DNA of 64,000 bases from Colias croceus (taxonomy: Eukaryota > Arthropoda > Insecta > Lepidoptera > Pieridae): NCBI RefSeq assembly GCF_905220415.1, contig NC_059567.1:62001-126000 (forward strand). The letters run 5' to 3'. The position numbers and the translations under genes are program-made. The notes beneath the pieces were generated by a model, which saw only the letters and a program-made list of their open reading frames with translations, searched no databases and was not told where the DNA came from. Positions 41,984 through 53,048 of this stretch are shown here, piece after piece. The first letter of the stretch is position 1, and each line of letters opens with the position of its first letter.

Positions 41984-42870
41984 ATATATTTCGTGTAAAT
42001 AATAAACTACTTTTTTTTAAAGTGAGGGTAGATGTTTATTACTTTAAGTAAAAATAGACACCATTATCTACAGTTAATCTAATGATTGTGTTCCAAAGAG
42101 TATACTAATATATTGTTGTGTTCATTAGTTACAATTTTAAAAATCTTCGTGTTTTATAAATTTACTAGCTTACCGCCCGCGGCTTCGTCCGCTTTGTCTA
42201 AAACCTAATAAATTATGTACTAAAACCTTCCTCTTGAATCAGTCTATCTATTAAAAAAACCGCATCAAAATCTGTTGCGAAGTTTTAAAGATATAAGCAT
42301 ACAAAGGGACATAGGGACACAGAAAGCGACTTTTTTCATACTATGTAGTGATATTTATAAAGCAATTGAATGCCATAAAACCAAAAATATCAAATGCAAT
42401 CTTCGTGTTTTGTGAATTTTCACCATCATGCGTTCCCACAAAAGGTAAGTTGTTACTTACAGGTATTTATTGAAATGAAATGAATGATTCTTTTATTATT
42501 TTGAGGTGCATTGGGAACAGAAGTTTTTGATAAAATTTTATTTGTAAGTAGCTTTTTTTATAGATTTACAGTTAACTTTTGATTTTTTTATTTACAGATT
42601 CAATGCTAATATAAAATTATATCGCCTTTGGAAGACGATTTCTGCTGATATTTTTACTACACCACTTGAAAATTGATGATTTGATGATAAAGACAGTAGC
42701 AGCGAGGATTAAGTGGAAATTAGTAATCATCCGCTTCGTCAATTTTTGACTGAAGTTAATGTCCAACGTCCAATGGTTCAATCATTGGAAGTATCTCGGG
42801 AAATTTTGGAGGATATTTTTCAGGAAGGAGAGGAGGGGCAGCCAACCACATATCAAACTACTACGTTTTA
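41984..42870 (+). pseudogene. Decayed copy of the two-exon Helitron gene
   Basis: This aligns with the minus-strand gene at 2193-2752: the sequence before the start (TTTAACCC), the first-exon segment GTGAGGGTAGATGTTTATTA, the donor CACAAAAG|GTAAGT (about 42441), the acceptor TTTATTTACAG (about 42598) and the last exon (V-Q-S-L-E, I-L-E-D-I-F) to a TAG at 42869-42871. The ATG is ATA, exon 1 has indels and holds a mini-Helitron, and exon 2 has an in-frame TAA near 42710. No product is expected. Confidence 0.65.
42175..42351 (-). mobile_element. Mini-Helitron nested in the larger Helitron
   Basis: On the minus strand it begins TCACTACATAGTATGAAAAA at 42351 after an A and ends GCGGGCGGTAAGCTAG at 42175 before a T. 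It contains the GCGGACGAAGCCGCGG hairpin near its 3' end. It is 177 bp, non-coding. It sits in a duplicated flank motif (ATCTTCGTGTTTT at about 42153 and 42401). Confidence 0.8.
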
Positions 42871-44052
42871 GTACGGAAAAAATTTTATTGCCAAATGAAA
42901 CGTAAATTTTGCACTCACAACTTTACAAGTAATGTTTTTATTTTGACTTTGCGGTTATCTGATTATAATATTTATCGTTATGGCTATCGACGTACCGACC
43001 GTACTGGGATCAGAGTAGGTACATGATATACAGTTCATCATCCAGGATTGCTTAGAGCATTTTCACACTGAAAAAGATGTTTTCTTTGAATCGTAGTTGC
43101 TTCATTTATTTATTTTTAATCATTTTACATAATATGTTTTATATTTTATAAATATATCATTTTCATTATTTAAGTAGATAAAATAAATTATGTAACGGTT
43201 TTATAAGAAAACACATTATATTTGTTAGGCGACGGTGATTTCTTCCAGGCAAAAGATATTCATCAGCTCAATAAAATTGAACAGTATGTTGTTAGTTATT
43301 CTTTAGATTCACAATTGTAATGAGCATTTCCGCATGCAAGTTGTATCGTAGTTTAGATATATCATAGTTTTTACATATTAAAGTTCCAACAAAACCCTCA
43401 AATTTTTTAGTAGAGTTGAGCAAGATAATTTGAAAAATGTGCCGTGTTATGTATTATAGAAAAGGTTAGTTCGTTGGTAATTATTATTTCTTCTTCATTT
43501 ACATGTTGTTAGTAAAAATAAACTTTAACTAACAGTCAAAGTAGTCAAAGTATATTTTAACTAATACTACTTAATATCTATTATACTTATGTTCAGTATT
43601 TATCTGTATTATTATTGCTTGACAATTAATATATTTTCATGTCGTATACCAAATTATAAACATAAGTTTAATATGTAATTAGCTGGATTTATTTTTACAC
43701 ACTCACAGACTTATATTTTATTTTAAATGTTAAAAGAGTGTTAATATGTAGTGTAAATCATAATACATTTTTTCACAATTAAAAATAATCCTTTTTTCTG
43801 ATGGTGTTGGCATTGAATTAAACCGCGCTGTCGTTTCGTTCACAAAAAGTGATGTTATGAGGAGCATATTCGGTCCTCATATCATAAAAAATCTGTGCGA
43901 AAACAATAAACACGTGTGAGGCCCTCACGGCAGATCGGGGCGGTCTGACGCGAAGTGGGGACAGCGTTGTCACTGTATCGCTCTAGCCACGCTGGTCAAC
44001 AGACTTATTCGTTAGCTCAGTTTTGTATTAAGACCGCTGTGACATCCAACCC

Positions 44053-44198
44053 GTGAGACAACCAAACCCGGTCTCCCCTACTATCCCGTGAGACCGAACC
44101 TTCACTGAGAGGGTATGACGTCTCACAGCTGATCGCAAACGGCATATTGTACTATCCCGTGAGACCGAAACCCTCACTGAGAGGGAATTTCGTCTCAC
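44053..44198. repeat. Tandem structured repeat, 71-bp period
   Basis: Two copies at 44088-44126 and 44159-44198 fold as GTGAGA/TCTCAC outer stem and CCYTC/GAGGG inner stem with loop ACTGA. The second also pairs CGAAA with TTTCG. A partial copy starts at 44053. Confidence 0.7.
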
Positions 44199-44344
44199 TA
44201 CTGATCACGACAGTCATATTTTATCTCGAGAATTTGAAACTTTACTCAATATGAAGACCGTTTGACAAATGATAGGGTGCATCATAATAAGATGAACATG
44301 AGCATAAGCAATGACTAGAGTAGGGACGCGAATATTACAATTAT

Positions 44345-45240
44345 ATGAGACAAGAACGATTAATAAGTTTGCTTAATGAAAGATTAAGAATTGAAACTGT
44401 TCGGTCTCTGGAAACGTACGAATAGCGAGAGGCCCGTCTTACTGCAGACAGATTTCGTCATAGTCTTAATGTCTTGAGGTAAACAATCTACGAATTCGGT
44501 GGTGTGGTCTGACAAATATAAAAGTGGGTTTGCTTATAACCTCACAATTGATTACAGATCATTTTCTGTATAGGCGATATTAACGTAGTATGTTCTTTTT
44601 GTAATGCTTTAAAGTGTAGTAAGGCGAGTCGGCTTTCGTTTGAAGATACACCGGAACCTTTCACAAAATCACTACTTTTAGAGGAACATACTGTGCAATT
44701 AGCGTTTAGCTACTATTATGTATTCTGTGGTGCAATGTAAACTGTTATTAGACAATATTCGCTCTTATAGTAGTGCGTTTCAAATGATCAATAATTATCA
44801 GAAGATCCGTTCATGCTTACTTTTAAGATACAAGGTCAAGTTTACCATTTGATAGGATCCCTTTTGCCTGAAGGCCAAGCTAAGTTTGTTTAAATATATT
44901 TTGTATTCGACTACAACGAATAGTGGAATACAAGAAATCAATATTTCTCAAATTTAAAACTGAACTCATTTCACAATTTTAGAACAGGTTAATTCGTATG
45001 TATGCAGTTTTAAATCGACATTAGAAGCTTTTCCTCAAGATGGTGATATCGGCACTCAGGAACTCCCTGGACGTGTTATAACGCCCAGGCCACAGTATTA
45101 CAATTTTTCCTACAGTAGGGCGACGAATGTATTTTCGCATAGCAACGGAGGGGAACTCGCGGGGGGTCAAGTGACGCGGGCCACGTACCACAAACATGCT
45201 TAGTTTGTGGTATCGAGCGCGAAAGATAGTCATCGTGTTT
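44345..45240 (+). pseudogene. Decayed Helitron Rep N-terminal region
   Basis: From 44345 the frame reads R-L-I-S-L-L-N-E-R-L-R, S-L-E-T-Y-E-stop-R-E-A-R-L-T-A-D-R-F-R, the arginine-rich repeat region that precedes Helitron Rep proteins in insects. Further on are F-C-N-A-L-K-C near 44610 and M-L-T-F-K-I-Q-G-Q-V-Y-H-L-I-G-S-L-L-P near 44815-44870, matching the helitron-like N-terminal domain. Stops and frameshifts are many. The HUH nuclease and helicase domains are absent. Confidence 0.7.
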
Positions 45241-45668
45241 TTAGTAAAGTTACTATGTAAACTAACGTAATTTAATACTTAGGTACATATTCTATAATGG
45301 TGTGCTCAAACTGTTAATCTACATTTAATTTAGATTATTATTTGATACTAAGTAATGTAGAATTTAAACCACATTCATGTTTTCTTCAGATTTTAAGATT
45401 TTCTTATCAGAGTGTTCAATTTTAATGTAGTTAAATTTTATAAGAGACAATAATTAAGAAAATTTTTAAATAAAGTGTCACGTATTTTTTTTAAACGACG
45501 AATGACGAAAAACGACCTAATCGCGGACGAAGTCGCGGGCAACAGCTAGTAAATATATATATACGGACAACTCAAGAAGAAACTACAGGGCGGTGGCAGC
45601 GGTAAAATTTAAATAACTAAATAAAATTTAATAACACATAAAAGTACATATAAAAATTAAATATCACC

Positions 45669-46475
45669 ATGGAACCGGTTAAAGAAGAATTTGCAAGTTT
45701 ATCGTCAGTCTCCATTACGTCCCGCATCCCAGATTTTTGGAAGAAATCGCCGAAAATATGGTTTATTCAAACGGAGGCAGTTTTAACGCCACAGAAAATG
45801 TCAGATGAAGCGAAATACCAAATAGTAATTTCTAAATTAACGCCAGAAGTCATCGAGCAAGTCACGGACATTTTAATTAGCCCGCCGGAGACAGGAAAAT
45901 ATGAAAAATTAAAAAGAAGATTATTACAAATTTTTGAAGAATCGGAAGATCGACAAATAAAAAAATTAATTGGCGAAATGGAATTGGGTGATCAAAAACC
46001 GTCACAATTCATGAGGAAAATGCAAGATTTGGCGCGTGGACGAGTAACAACAGAAACACTTCTAGTTTTATGGCAAAATTTATTACCGCCGGCAATAAGA
46101 GCTGTGTTAGCCGTATCCGAGAGTAAAAGTGAAGATATTTTGGCATCAATAGCAGATAAAGTTATGGAGAGCATGACACCCTTAAACTCGGTATCAGCAG
46201 TTCAACAGTCCAGTTTAAGCAACAGTCCAGAAAATAATTTGATTGGTGAGATAGAAAAATTAAATAATCGACTGAGAAGATTGGAAACAAGAAATAATAC
46301 ATCAAATTTTAGAACGAGGTCACGATCCAGGTCAAGAGGTAGATTTCAACGTAATCAAAGGCATAATCCCAATTGGCTTTGTAAATACCATTACAAATAT
46401 AAAAACAAAGCGACGAAATGTGTGAAACCGTGTAACTGGAAACCTAGTCAGCGTGAGAAACCAGCGGAAAACTAG
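45669..46475 (+). CDS. Gypsy (CsRn1-type) Gag, copy 1
   Basis: The 268 codons show the CsRn1-clade Gag plan: P-K-I-W-F-I-Q-T-E near 30, Y-E-K-L-K-R-R-L-L-Q near 78, G-D-Q-K-P-S-Q-F-M-R near 107, and a C-terminal C-x2-H-x9-C-x3-C motif (residues 237-253) instead of the usual CCHC knuckle, preceded by an R-S-R-S-R-S-R-G basic stretch. It would form particles and bind RNA. The 3' end overlaps the pol frame by 16 bases in the -1 phase around GGAAAAC (46466-46472). Identical to 52242-53048 in translation. Confidence 0.88.
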   Translation: MEPVKEEFASLSSVSITSRIPDFWKKSPKIWFIQTEAVLTPQKMSDEAKYQIVISKLTPEVIEQVTDILISPPETGKYEKLKRRLLQIFEESEDRQIKKLIGEMELGDQKPSQFMRKMQDLARGRVTTETLLVLWQNLLPPAIRAVLAVSESKSEDILASIADKVMESMTPLNSVSAVQQSSLSNSPENNLIGEIEKLNNRLRRLETRNNTSNFRTRSRSRSRGRFQRNQRHNPNWLCKYHYKYKNKATKCVKPCNWKPSQREKPAEN

Positions 46476-48277
46476 CATCGGTGCAGCCAGCGACGGGTGC
46501 CTGCGACCGAGTCTACAGAAATAACCGTCTCAGTGTTTTGGACAGAAAGTCAGGACTAAACTTTTTAGTTGATAGTGGTGCAAATGTGTCCGTCATCCCG
46601 CGTAGTGTGGTGTATGGTAAGGTTTATGCAGAAGGTAATAAATATAAATTATTTGCTGCTAATGGAACGGAAATTAAAACGTATGGTATTCATTTTTTGT
46701 CTCTAGATTTGGGTCTGAGACGACCGTTCCGTTGGATTTTTATATTAGCGGATGTAAAGCAACCAATTATTGGTGCGGATTTCTTAGCTAATCATAAATT
46801 ATTAATTGATTTAAACGGACGTAGATTGATTGATCAAGTAACTAATTTGAGTACTAAGGGAAATATCTCAAATTCTACTGTGCCCACTTTAAAAACAATT
46901 ATGGAATGTCCATATTCCGATTTATTGAATAAATTCCCTGATTTAACTAAACCTATTTCTTACAAAGAGACGCCAAAACACGATGTTTGTCACTATATCG
47001 AGACGACAGGACCGCCGGTGCATGCGAGAGCGAGGCAGCTTCCTCCTGACAGGTACGTAAAGGCTAAAAATGAATTTATTGTTATGCAAGAGTTAGGGAT
47101 TTGTAGACCGAGTAGTAGTCCTTGGGCAAGTCCACTACATATAGTTCCCAAAAAAGATGGTAATATTAGGCCTTGCGGTGATTATAGACGTTTAAATGCA
47201 ATTACGAAACCAGATCGTTATCCAGTACCACGTTTACATGATTTTACATATATTTTGGGTAATAAGAAAATTTTCTCTAAATTAGATATTAATAGAGCCT
47301 ATAATTCTGTGCCTGTTGCAGAAAATGACATAAAAAAGACAGCAGTGATTACACCTTTTGGTTTATTTGAATTTATGCGTATGCCATTTGGTTTGCGAAA
47401 TGCTGCGCAAACTTTCCAACGTTTCATGCAAGAAACAGTTTTAAAAGGTTTAGATTTCTTATTTATTTATATCGATGACGTCATTATCAGTTCAGAATCA
47501 GAAAGTCAGCATAGAGAACATTTAGAGCAAGTTTTTGATCGTTTTAATCAATTCGGTATAACTATCAATTTTTCAAAATGTAGTTTTGGTCAGCAAAAAT
47601 TAGAGTTTTTAGGTTATGAAGTTTCTACCGAGGGCATTAAGCCGCTCGAAGACAAGGTTAAAGCAATTTTAGATTTTCCTAAGCCTAGTACTATAGAAGA
47701 ACTTAGAAGATTTTTAGGCATGTTAAATTTTTATAGATCTCATATTCCTCACTCGGCTGAACATCAGTCAGAGTTAAATAAATATCTTGGTAGTGCGAAA
47801 CGGAAAGACAAAAGTAAAATTAATTGGAATAAATTAGCAGAGCAAAATTTTGAACAATGTAAGATCGATTTGAAAAATGCAGTTTTGTTGACATATCCTT
47901 CCTTAGATTCTCCATTGTCTCTTATGACTGACGCTTCAGATACGTGTATAGGTGCAGTTTTACAACAAAAAATTAACAATATTTGGCAACCTTTAGGATA
48001 TTTTTCACGTAAACTTACGGAAGCTCAGCGTAAATATAGTACCTATGATAGAGAATTGTTAGCGATATATTTATCAATTATTCATTTTCGCAACATGGTT
48101 GAAGGGCGCGAATTAATAGTTAATACAGATCATAAACCGCTTTGCTTTGCATTCAGTATAAAAATAACTGCGTTAAAAACAACCGACTTCAAAAACGGAA
48201 AAGTAAGAAATAAAAAAGATTTGATATTATTAATTACTACATATTATTTTTATGTGCTATTTATTAAAAAGGTTTGA
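46457..48277 (+). pseudogene. Gypsy pol, copy 1, cut off in RNase H
   Basis: The frame opens at 46457 in -1 relative to gag; the first listed start-like codon is GTG at 46481, so a frameshift is the likely entry. Protease L-V-D-S-G-A-N lies near residue 28, RT has L-D-I-N-R-A-Y near 268 and F-I-Y-I-D-D near 330, and RNase H has L-M-T-D-A-S-D near 480. At 48167 a foldback element interrupts RNase H, and the final ~35 codons are its sequence. In this copy the DNA then joins the second half of the tandem duplication, so RNase H end and integrase are absent. Confidence 0.88.
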
Positions 48278-48897
48278 TGTCGGTGCATGGGCTTAATACT
48301 AAGTGCTTAGTGTTTGGCACCGACTTCAAACCTATTTAATAAATAGCACATAAAAATAATATGTAGTAATTAATAATATCAAATCTTTTTTATTTCTTAC
48401 TTTTCCGTTTTTGAAGTCGGTTGTTTTTAACGCAGTTATTTTTATTTAATACTTTTTAGTGTATTTTTCAACACGAATCAAACGAGCCCAAACTCGATAA
48501 AGTTGAGTCAATATATTACTGAGTTCCTATGGCCACCTTCCGATTCCATCATCAGATCAGCTCCATGTCATGATAATGTTTCATCGCTATCCAATTTACA
48601 TTCGTATACAAAATTTCAGCTCAATCGGTTACCGGGAAGTGAATCAAAGTTACTTGCTACATTGAAATTAAGTCATCGAGTACAGACAAAAATGCTCATA
48701 AAATAAAAACTACTAGGCCTAGCGGAATAAAATTTTTATGGGACCAATTCGACACCATCCCGCATCGAACAAAAAAAGAATCACGTAAATCGGTTCAGAA
48801 ACCTCGGAGTAATCGGTGTACATACATAAAAAAAAAAAAAAAAAAAAAAAAATATACCGGCCGAATTGATAACCTCCTCCTTTTTTTTGAAGTCGGT
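48167..48897. mobile_element. Foldback-type element in pol, copy 1
   Basis: A 731-bp insert with an 8-bp flank TAAAAATA at 48159-48166 (the right-hand TAAAAATA is seen in copy 2 at 55470-55477). 48160-48286 and 48317-48443 form a near-perfect 127-bp inverted repeat over a 30-base loop. After it lie AT-rich DNA, a long A run (48828-48852) and the terminal motif TTTTTGAAGTCGGT, itself the reverse complement of ACCGACTTCAAAAA near the left end. No coding capacity; class not determined. Confidence 0.75.
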
Positions 48898-48898
48898 T

Positions 48899-51792
48899 TC
48901 AAATTGCATTGTTTCTAAATTTAAATATCTATTTTCTTCATCGGTAATCCATTCGGCTCTATCATTATGTTCGAGTGGTTGTTCCCATAAATTAGCCCAG
49001 AAGTTTCGAAGGTCATCAGTCGTCGGGTATCTGTTATGGTGATGATTGGCTTGTTGATTATGTAAATTCCGATAAAATAGTTTTTCATTATTAGAAAATT
49101 GAATATTTTGTGTCTTACGGAGGGTACAGGTTGTATATCTTTTTAATCTCTGTGACGCTACTGATAATTTTTGTTTGAGTGTATCTAATACGTGTACTGG
49201 TTTATTATTTTCTGGTTCATAAGTTGCGTGTGTTTTATAGTCTTCTAGTATTTTATTTACATGTTTCATTACCTTTCTACTTCGATTATTATCTATGTAC
49301 TGCGTCAATCTGCCTATTTTAATTCTCAAATCTTCTATCTTCTTTTGTAATCTCCTTTGCCATGCTGGTTTGTGGGTTTTATTTCTAACTTGTGAACTAT
49401 CTATAGACGGTGTGTGTATTTTAGATCCATTATACTTAGCCGCTGTTAGTGCACTACAATAAATTATTGTTTGTAATGAAATAAAATCGGTGTTGCAGTC
49501 TATATGTTTGGGCAGGATAACTTGGTTTAGATATTGCACAGCTGTGTTTAATTTTTTAGTAACTTTTTGTTTCGGTATATATGCACGCTCTGTAGGACTT
49601 GTTTGTAAATAAATGCTGAGGTTTTCGTTAAATATGGTATCTATTTCTTCAATTGATTCCGGGTTATTTTGTTGTTGTTCTTGCGTTTGACCTGTGGGTT
49701 CATCATTCAAAATACTATAGATAAATGGTAAATTATTTTGTTCGTTCAGTAATTCTACAGTGTTGGTTGATCTTGTTTCTAGTAATTGTGATGTTATATT
49801 ATGTGTAGCTTCTGTTTCGTTGGTAGTAGTAGGCTGGCTGTTTATAAATCGGTCGTGTGACACGCGGTTGTCCTCGTTCAATACATTTGTCTGTAAAGTT
49901 AATATATTGGTATTTTCAAAACTATTTTCGTTATAATTAGTTATTCCTAGTTCCGCTGCAACTTCTTTCTTAATACCTGCAATTTTTTCTTTAGTTAAGT
50001 ATCTATTGTTGATGGTAATCCTTCTCTGGTCAGCTACTCTCTGTTCTGATATATGCTCCAGGTGTGGGAATTTTGAAATAAAATCTTGATGCATTTGTTT
50101 CCTGTATGATGTTTTATTGGTTTCTAAATGGGTAACCCTAAAATAGCTGCGAATTATGGCTTCGTTATATTCTTGTGTCCATCTCATTCGTTGTGATTGT
50201 TCGTGTGTAGTTGGTTCAGTAGGCTTTGAGTATTGATTATTATTGGAGTTTTGTGTTAGACTATTTTGTTGTTGTACCTCTTTAGTTATTTCGGCTATTC
50301 GTTCATCTGACAATAATTTATTTCGGACTATGGCTCGTCTTTGGTCTCCTATACGTTGACGGCTTACTTGAATGTGAGGATATCTGTTAATAAATTTATT
50401 GTAAAGTGGCTCTAAGTATGTTCTATTGTCTGTTCCTAATGCTGTAATTTCTAGGTAGGTGCGCAGAATGAATTCATTCATTTCTGTTGACCATTTTCTG
50501 CGCGTTGTTATTTCACTTGAGGTGGGCACAGTAATACCAGCGCTATCTGCTGTCTGTGCAACATCCACGAGTGATAATGAAGGATTTGATAATGAATTTG
50601 GGGTGATTAAATTCTGTCTGCTGGTGGTAGTTTTATGAATAATATTGAGTTGCCTTACTTTGGGCCGATTACGTAACTTATATGAGAAAGTTGATGAAGC
50701 ATTGGTATTAGATGAACATATTGATGAAGGTGATGTTTCTTGTAATGAAATTGGCGATTTAGTGGGACTGTAAGCTGTAGTTGTCGTTATATTAGAGATA
50801 GGGGACTGATTAGATGATGAAGATAAACATGAAGGTGATAATGATTGTTCGGCTGTCGTCAATTTTTCGAGGGGAACCCGCCTGTTCAGTTCCTCTTCGC
50901 CAACGGTTCGCATGCTGTAGCATCCAGCGCTGGCTCCAGATGCACCCCGGCGCCCTCCGGGTAGCGACCGTAGGTTGTATCTTCGTTTGCCGCCTACCTC
51001 CTCCATTATTATTATGTCTCTCTCCATAATACACGGGTATCGTCGTAAGGATGATACCCGGTCCTTTGGAAGGCTTACGTGGGGACACAGGTCCAACACG
51101 CAGAGGCCCTTTAGAGAATTTAATGTGTTGTGGGACACCAGCCGCAGCCTGCCCATGGCTTCACTATAGAGATACAGCCCTGGGCAGTCCGCGGCCAATG
51201 TAGGACTATTGCAGAAAAATGGAAATGAATAAAACTGGGTTATGGAAGGGGGTGTTAGATGGACTGGTATATTGGGTCTATGGGGACTATGGACGTCTGC
51301 CTTTTCAATATTAAAAATTGAAAATTATGGCAGACGGTGACTCGCCAGTTCGGTCGATGGGCTCCCAAAAAGGTTACCGATAATGGCAACAAGGGAGCAA
51401 CATCACCTGAACGGCTGGGGGTGTAGAGAGGTGCGGCACCGGTTTCACCATCGCGGGCCCGCGGGCCCGGAGCGGGTTTCCCCGCTATTACGCCATTAGA
51501 CACTTCCACCCCCGAGCATTTAGCTCTAGCGGCTCCACTCTGGACGGCCAACAAAGGCAAGCCAGAGGTAGGGGATCCTGAACCTCGTCATTGTTCACTC
51601 CGAACTGCCACCGGGACAGCCCAGAGGTGAGGACAGGGACCTCCCCCGGGAGCGCTCGGTTCCCGCGGGGTCGCTACTCCCCGACACCTCGCCACAAGGT
51701 GCCCTGCGGGGTGACTGACTGCACGGTTGGGATATCTATTGTAGATATGCCAACCGGGGGCGATGGGGTCGTCACATCCCTACGCCTTTATT
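48899..51792 (-). pseudogene. RLE-type LINE, 5' half only (duplicated)
   Basis: The frame 51198-48781 repeats the first ~765 residues of the LINE at 35635-40236, including both Myb-like repeats, then runs into foldback-element sequence. RT and endonuclease are missing. Loss of the 3' half is opposite to LINE 5' truncation, so this arose by duplication, not retrotransposition. The 5' UTR (51199-51788) is also duplicated. Confidence 0.92.
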
Positions 51793-51833
51793 ATTATTAT
51801 TTATTATTATCTCTTAATTATTTCTCTTTAATT

Positions 51834-52033
51834 TGTAGGTGCTGTGCTGACGCAGGATTTTCGGCCGCGTCGCACAGTCACATAGCGTCGCCCCTCAGTT
51901 GTCCCATAGCTCGCGCCACCGACCCACGTTTTGTAGTTAGTGAATATAAATAATATACTTTTGTGTAATTTAGAAGAAATATAAAATTTAATTGGCCGCT
52001 ATCTTTAATTTCATCTCCCTACACACAGCTACA
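51834..52033 (+). repeat. Gypsy (CsRn1-type) LTR, copy 2
   Basis: 200 bp, identical to 40872-41071. The tRNA-Trp-type primer-binding site starts at 52040. This is the 5' LTR of the copy that still has integrase and a 3' LTR. Confidence 0.9.
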
Positions 52034-52241
52034 CTAAATTGGTGACCCCGACGTGATCTCGACCGGCGTGATATATCGACGTGAGTGTGTAGTAGGGAGA
52101 ATAAATATTCAAAATTAATATATAAATATATATATACGGACAACTCAAGAAGAAACTACAGGGCGGTGGCAGCGGTAAAATTTAAATAACTAAATAAAAT
52201 TTAATAACACATAAAAGTACATATAAAAATTAAATATCACC

Positions 52242-53048
52242 ATGGAACCGGTTAAAGAAGAATTTGCAAGTTTATCGTCAGTCTCCATTACGTCCCGCAT
52301 CCCAGATTTTTGGAAGAAATCGCCGAAAATATGGTTTATTCAAACGGAGGCAGTTTTAACGCCACAGAAAATGTCAGATGAAGCGAAATACCAAATAGTA
52401 ATTTCTAAATTAACGCCAGAAGTCATCGAGCAAGTCACGGACATTTTAATTAGCCCGCCGGAGACAGGAAAATATGAAAAATTAAAAAGAAGATTATTAC
52501 AAATTTTTGAAGAATCGGAAGATCGACAAATAAAAAAATTAATTGGCGAAATGGAATTGGGTGATCAAAAACCGTCACAATTCATGAGGAAAATGCAAGA
52601 TTTGGCGCGTGGACGAGTAACAACAGAAACACTTCTAGTTTTATGGCAAAATTTATTACCGCCGGCAATAAGAGCTGTGTTAGCCGTATCCGAGAGTAAA
52701 AGTGAAGATATTTTGGCATCAATAGCAGATAAAGTTATGGAGAGCATGACACCCTTAAACTCGGTATCAGCAGTTCAACAGTCCAGTTTAAGCAACAGTC
52801 CAGAAAATAATTTGATTGGTGAGATAGAAAAATTAAATAATCGACTGAGAAGATTGGAAACAAGAAATAATACATCAAATTTTAGAACGAGGTCACGATC
52901 CAGGTCAAGAGGTAGATTTCAACGTAATCAAAGGCATAATCCCAATTGGCTTTGTAAATACCATTACAAATATAAAAACAAAGCGACGAAATGTGTGAAA
53001 CCGTGTAACTGGAAACCTAGTCAGCGTGAGAAACCAGCGGAAAACTAG
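52242..53048 (+). CDS. Gypsy (CsRn1-type) Gag, copy 2
   Basis: 268 codons with the same translation as the copy at 45669: W-F-I-Q-T-E near 30, P-S-Q-F-M-R near 110 and the C-x2-H-x9-C-x3-C motif at 237-253. It ends GCG-GAA-AAC-TAG; the pol frame overlaps in -1. This copy belongs to the element that keeps its integrase and 3' LTR. Confidence 0.88.
   Translation: MEPVKEEFASLSSVSITSRIPDFWKKSPKIWFIQTEAVLTPQKMSDEAKYQIVISKLTPEVIEQVTDILISPPETGKYEKLKRRLLQIFEESEDRQIKKLIGEMELGDQKPSQFMRKMQDLARGRVTTETLLVLWQNLLPPAIRAVLAVSESKSEDILASIADKVMESMTPLNSVSAVQQSSLSNSPENNLIGEIEKLNNRLRRLETRNNTSNFRTRSRSRSRGRFQRNQRHNPNWLCKYHYKYKNKATKCVKPCNWKPSQREKPAEN

Larger units (their letters stand above)
41161..45549 (+). mobile_element. 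Helitron, 4,389 bp, with exact empty site at 52122/52123
   Basis: It starts TCTATACATATAAT and ends GGGCAACAGCTAG, inserted between A (41160) and T (45550) with no target duplication. The duplicated unit at 52111-52140 has the same flanks joined directly. The 3' subterminal hairpin CGCG(G)AC-GAA-GTCGCG lies about 12 bases before CTAG. An 8-bp tandem repeat (TTTGTCTG) lies at 41279-41330. Inside are a decayed two-exon gene, a nested mini-Helitron, a hairpin repeat and a decayed Rep N-terminal region. No intact Rep or helicase frame exists, so it was moved by another copy's enzyme. Confidence 0.95.
37937..48898. repeat. Tandem duplication, copy 1 (10,962 bp, with Helitron)
   Basis: The unit runs from inside the RLE LINE RT gene through its 5' end, the Gypsy LTR, gag, pol and the foldback insert. 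It is repeated at 48899-55470 without the 4,389-bp Helitron. The offset is 10,962 before the Helitron site and 6,573 after it. Identity is near complete; differences seen include one base in the LINE 5' region (about 40131 versus 51083) and an A-run length. Confidence 0.93.

Noticed and set aside
45021..45233. 70-codon minus-strand frame in the Helitron
   Set aside because: Antisense to the decayed Rep region; no domain.
48503..48706. 67-codon frame in the foldback element (also 55076-55279)
   Set aside because: Repeat-element sequence with no recognisable protein feature; present twice through the duplication.
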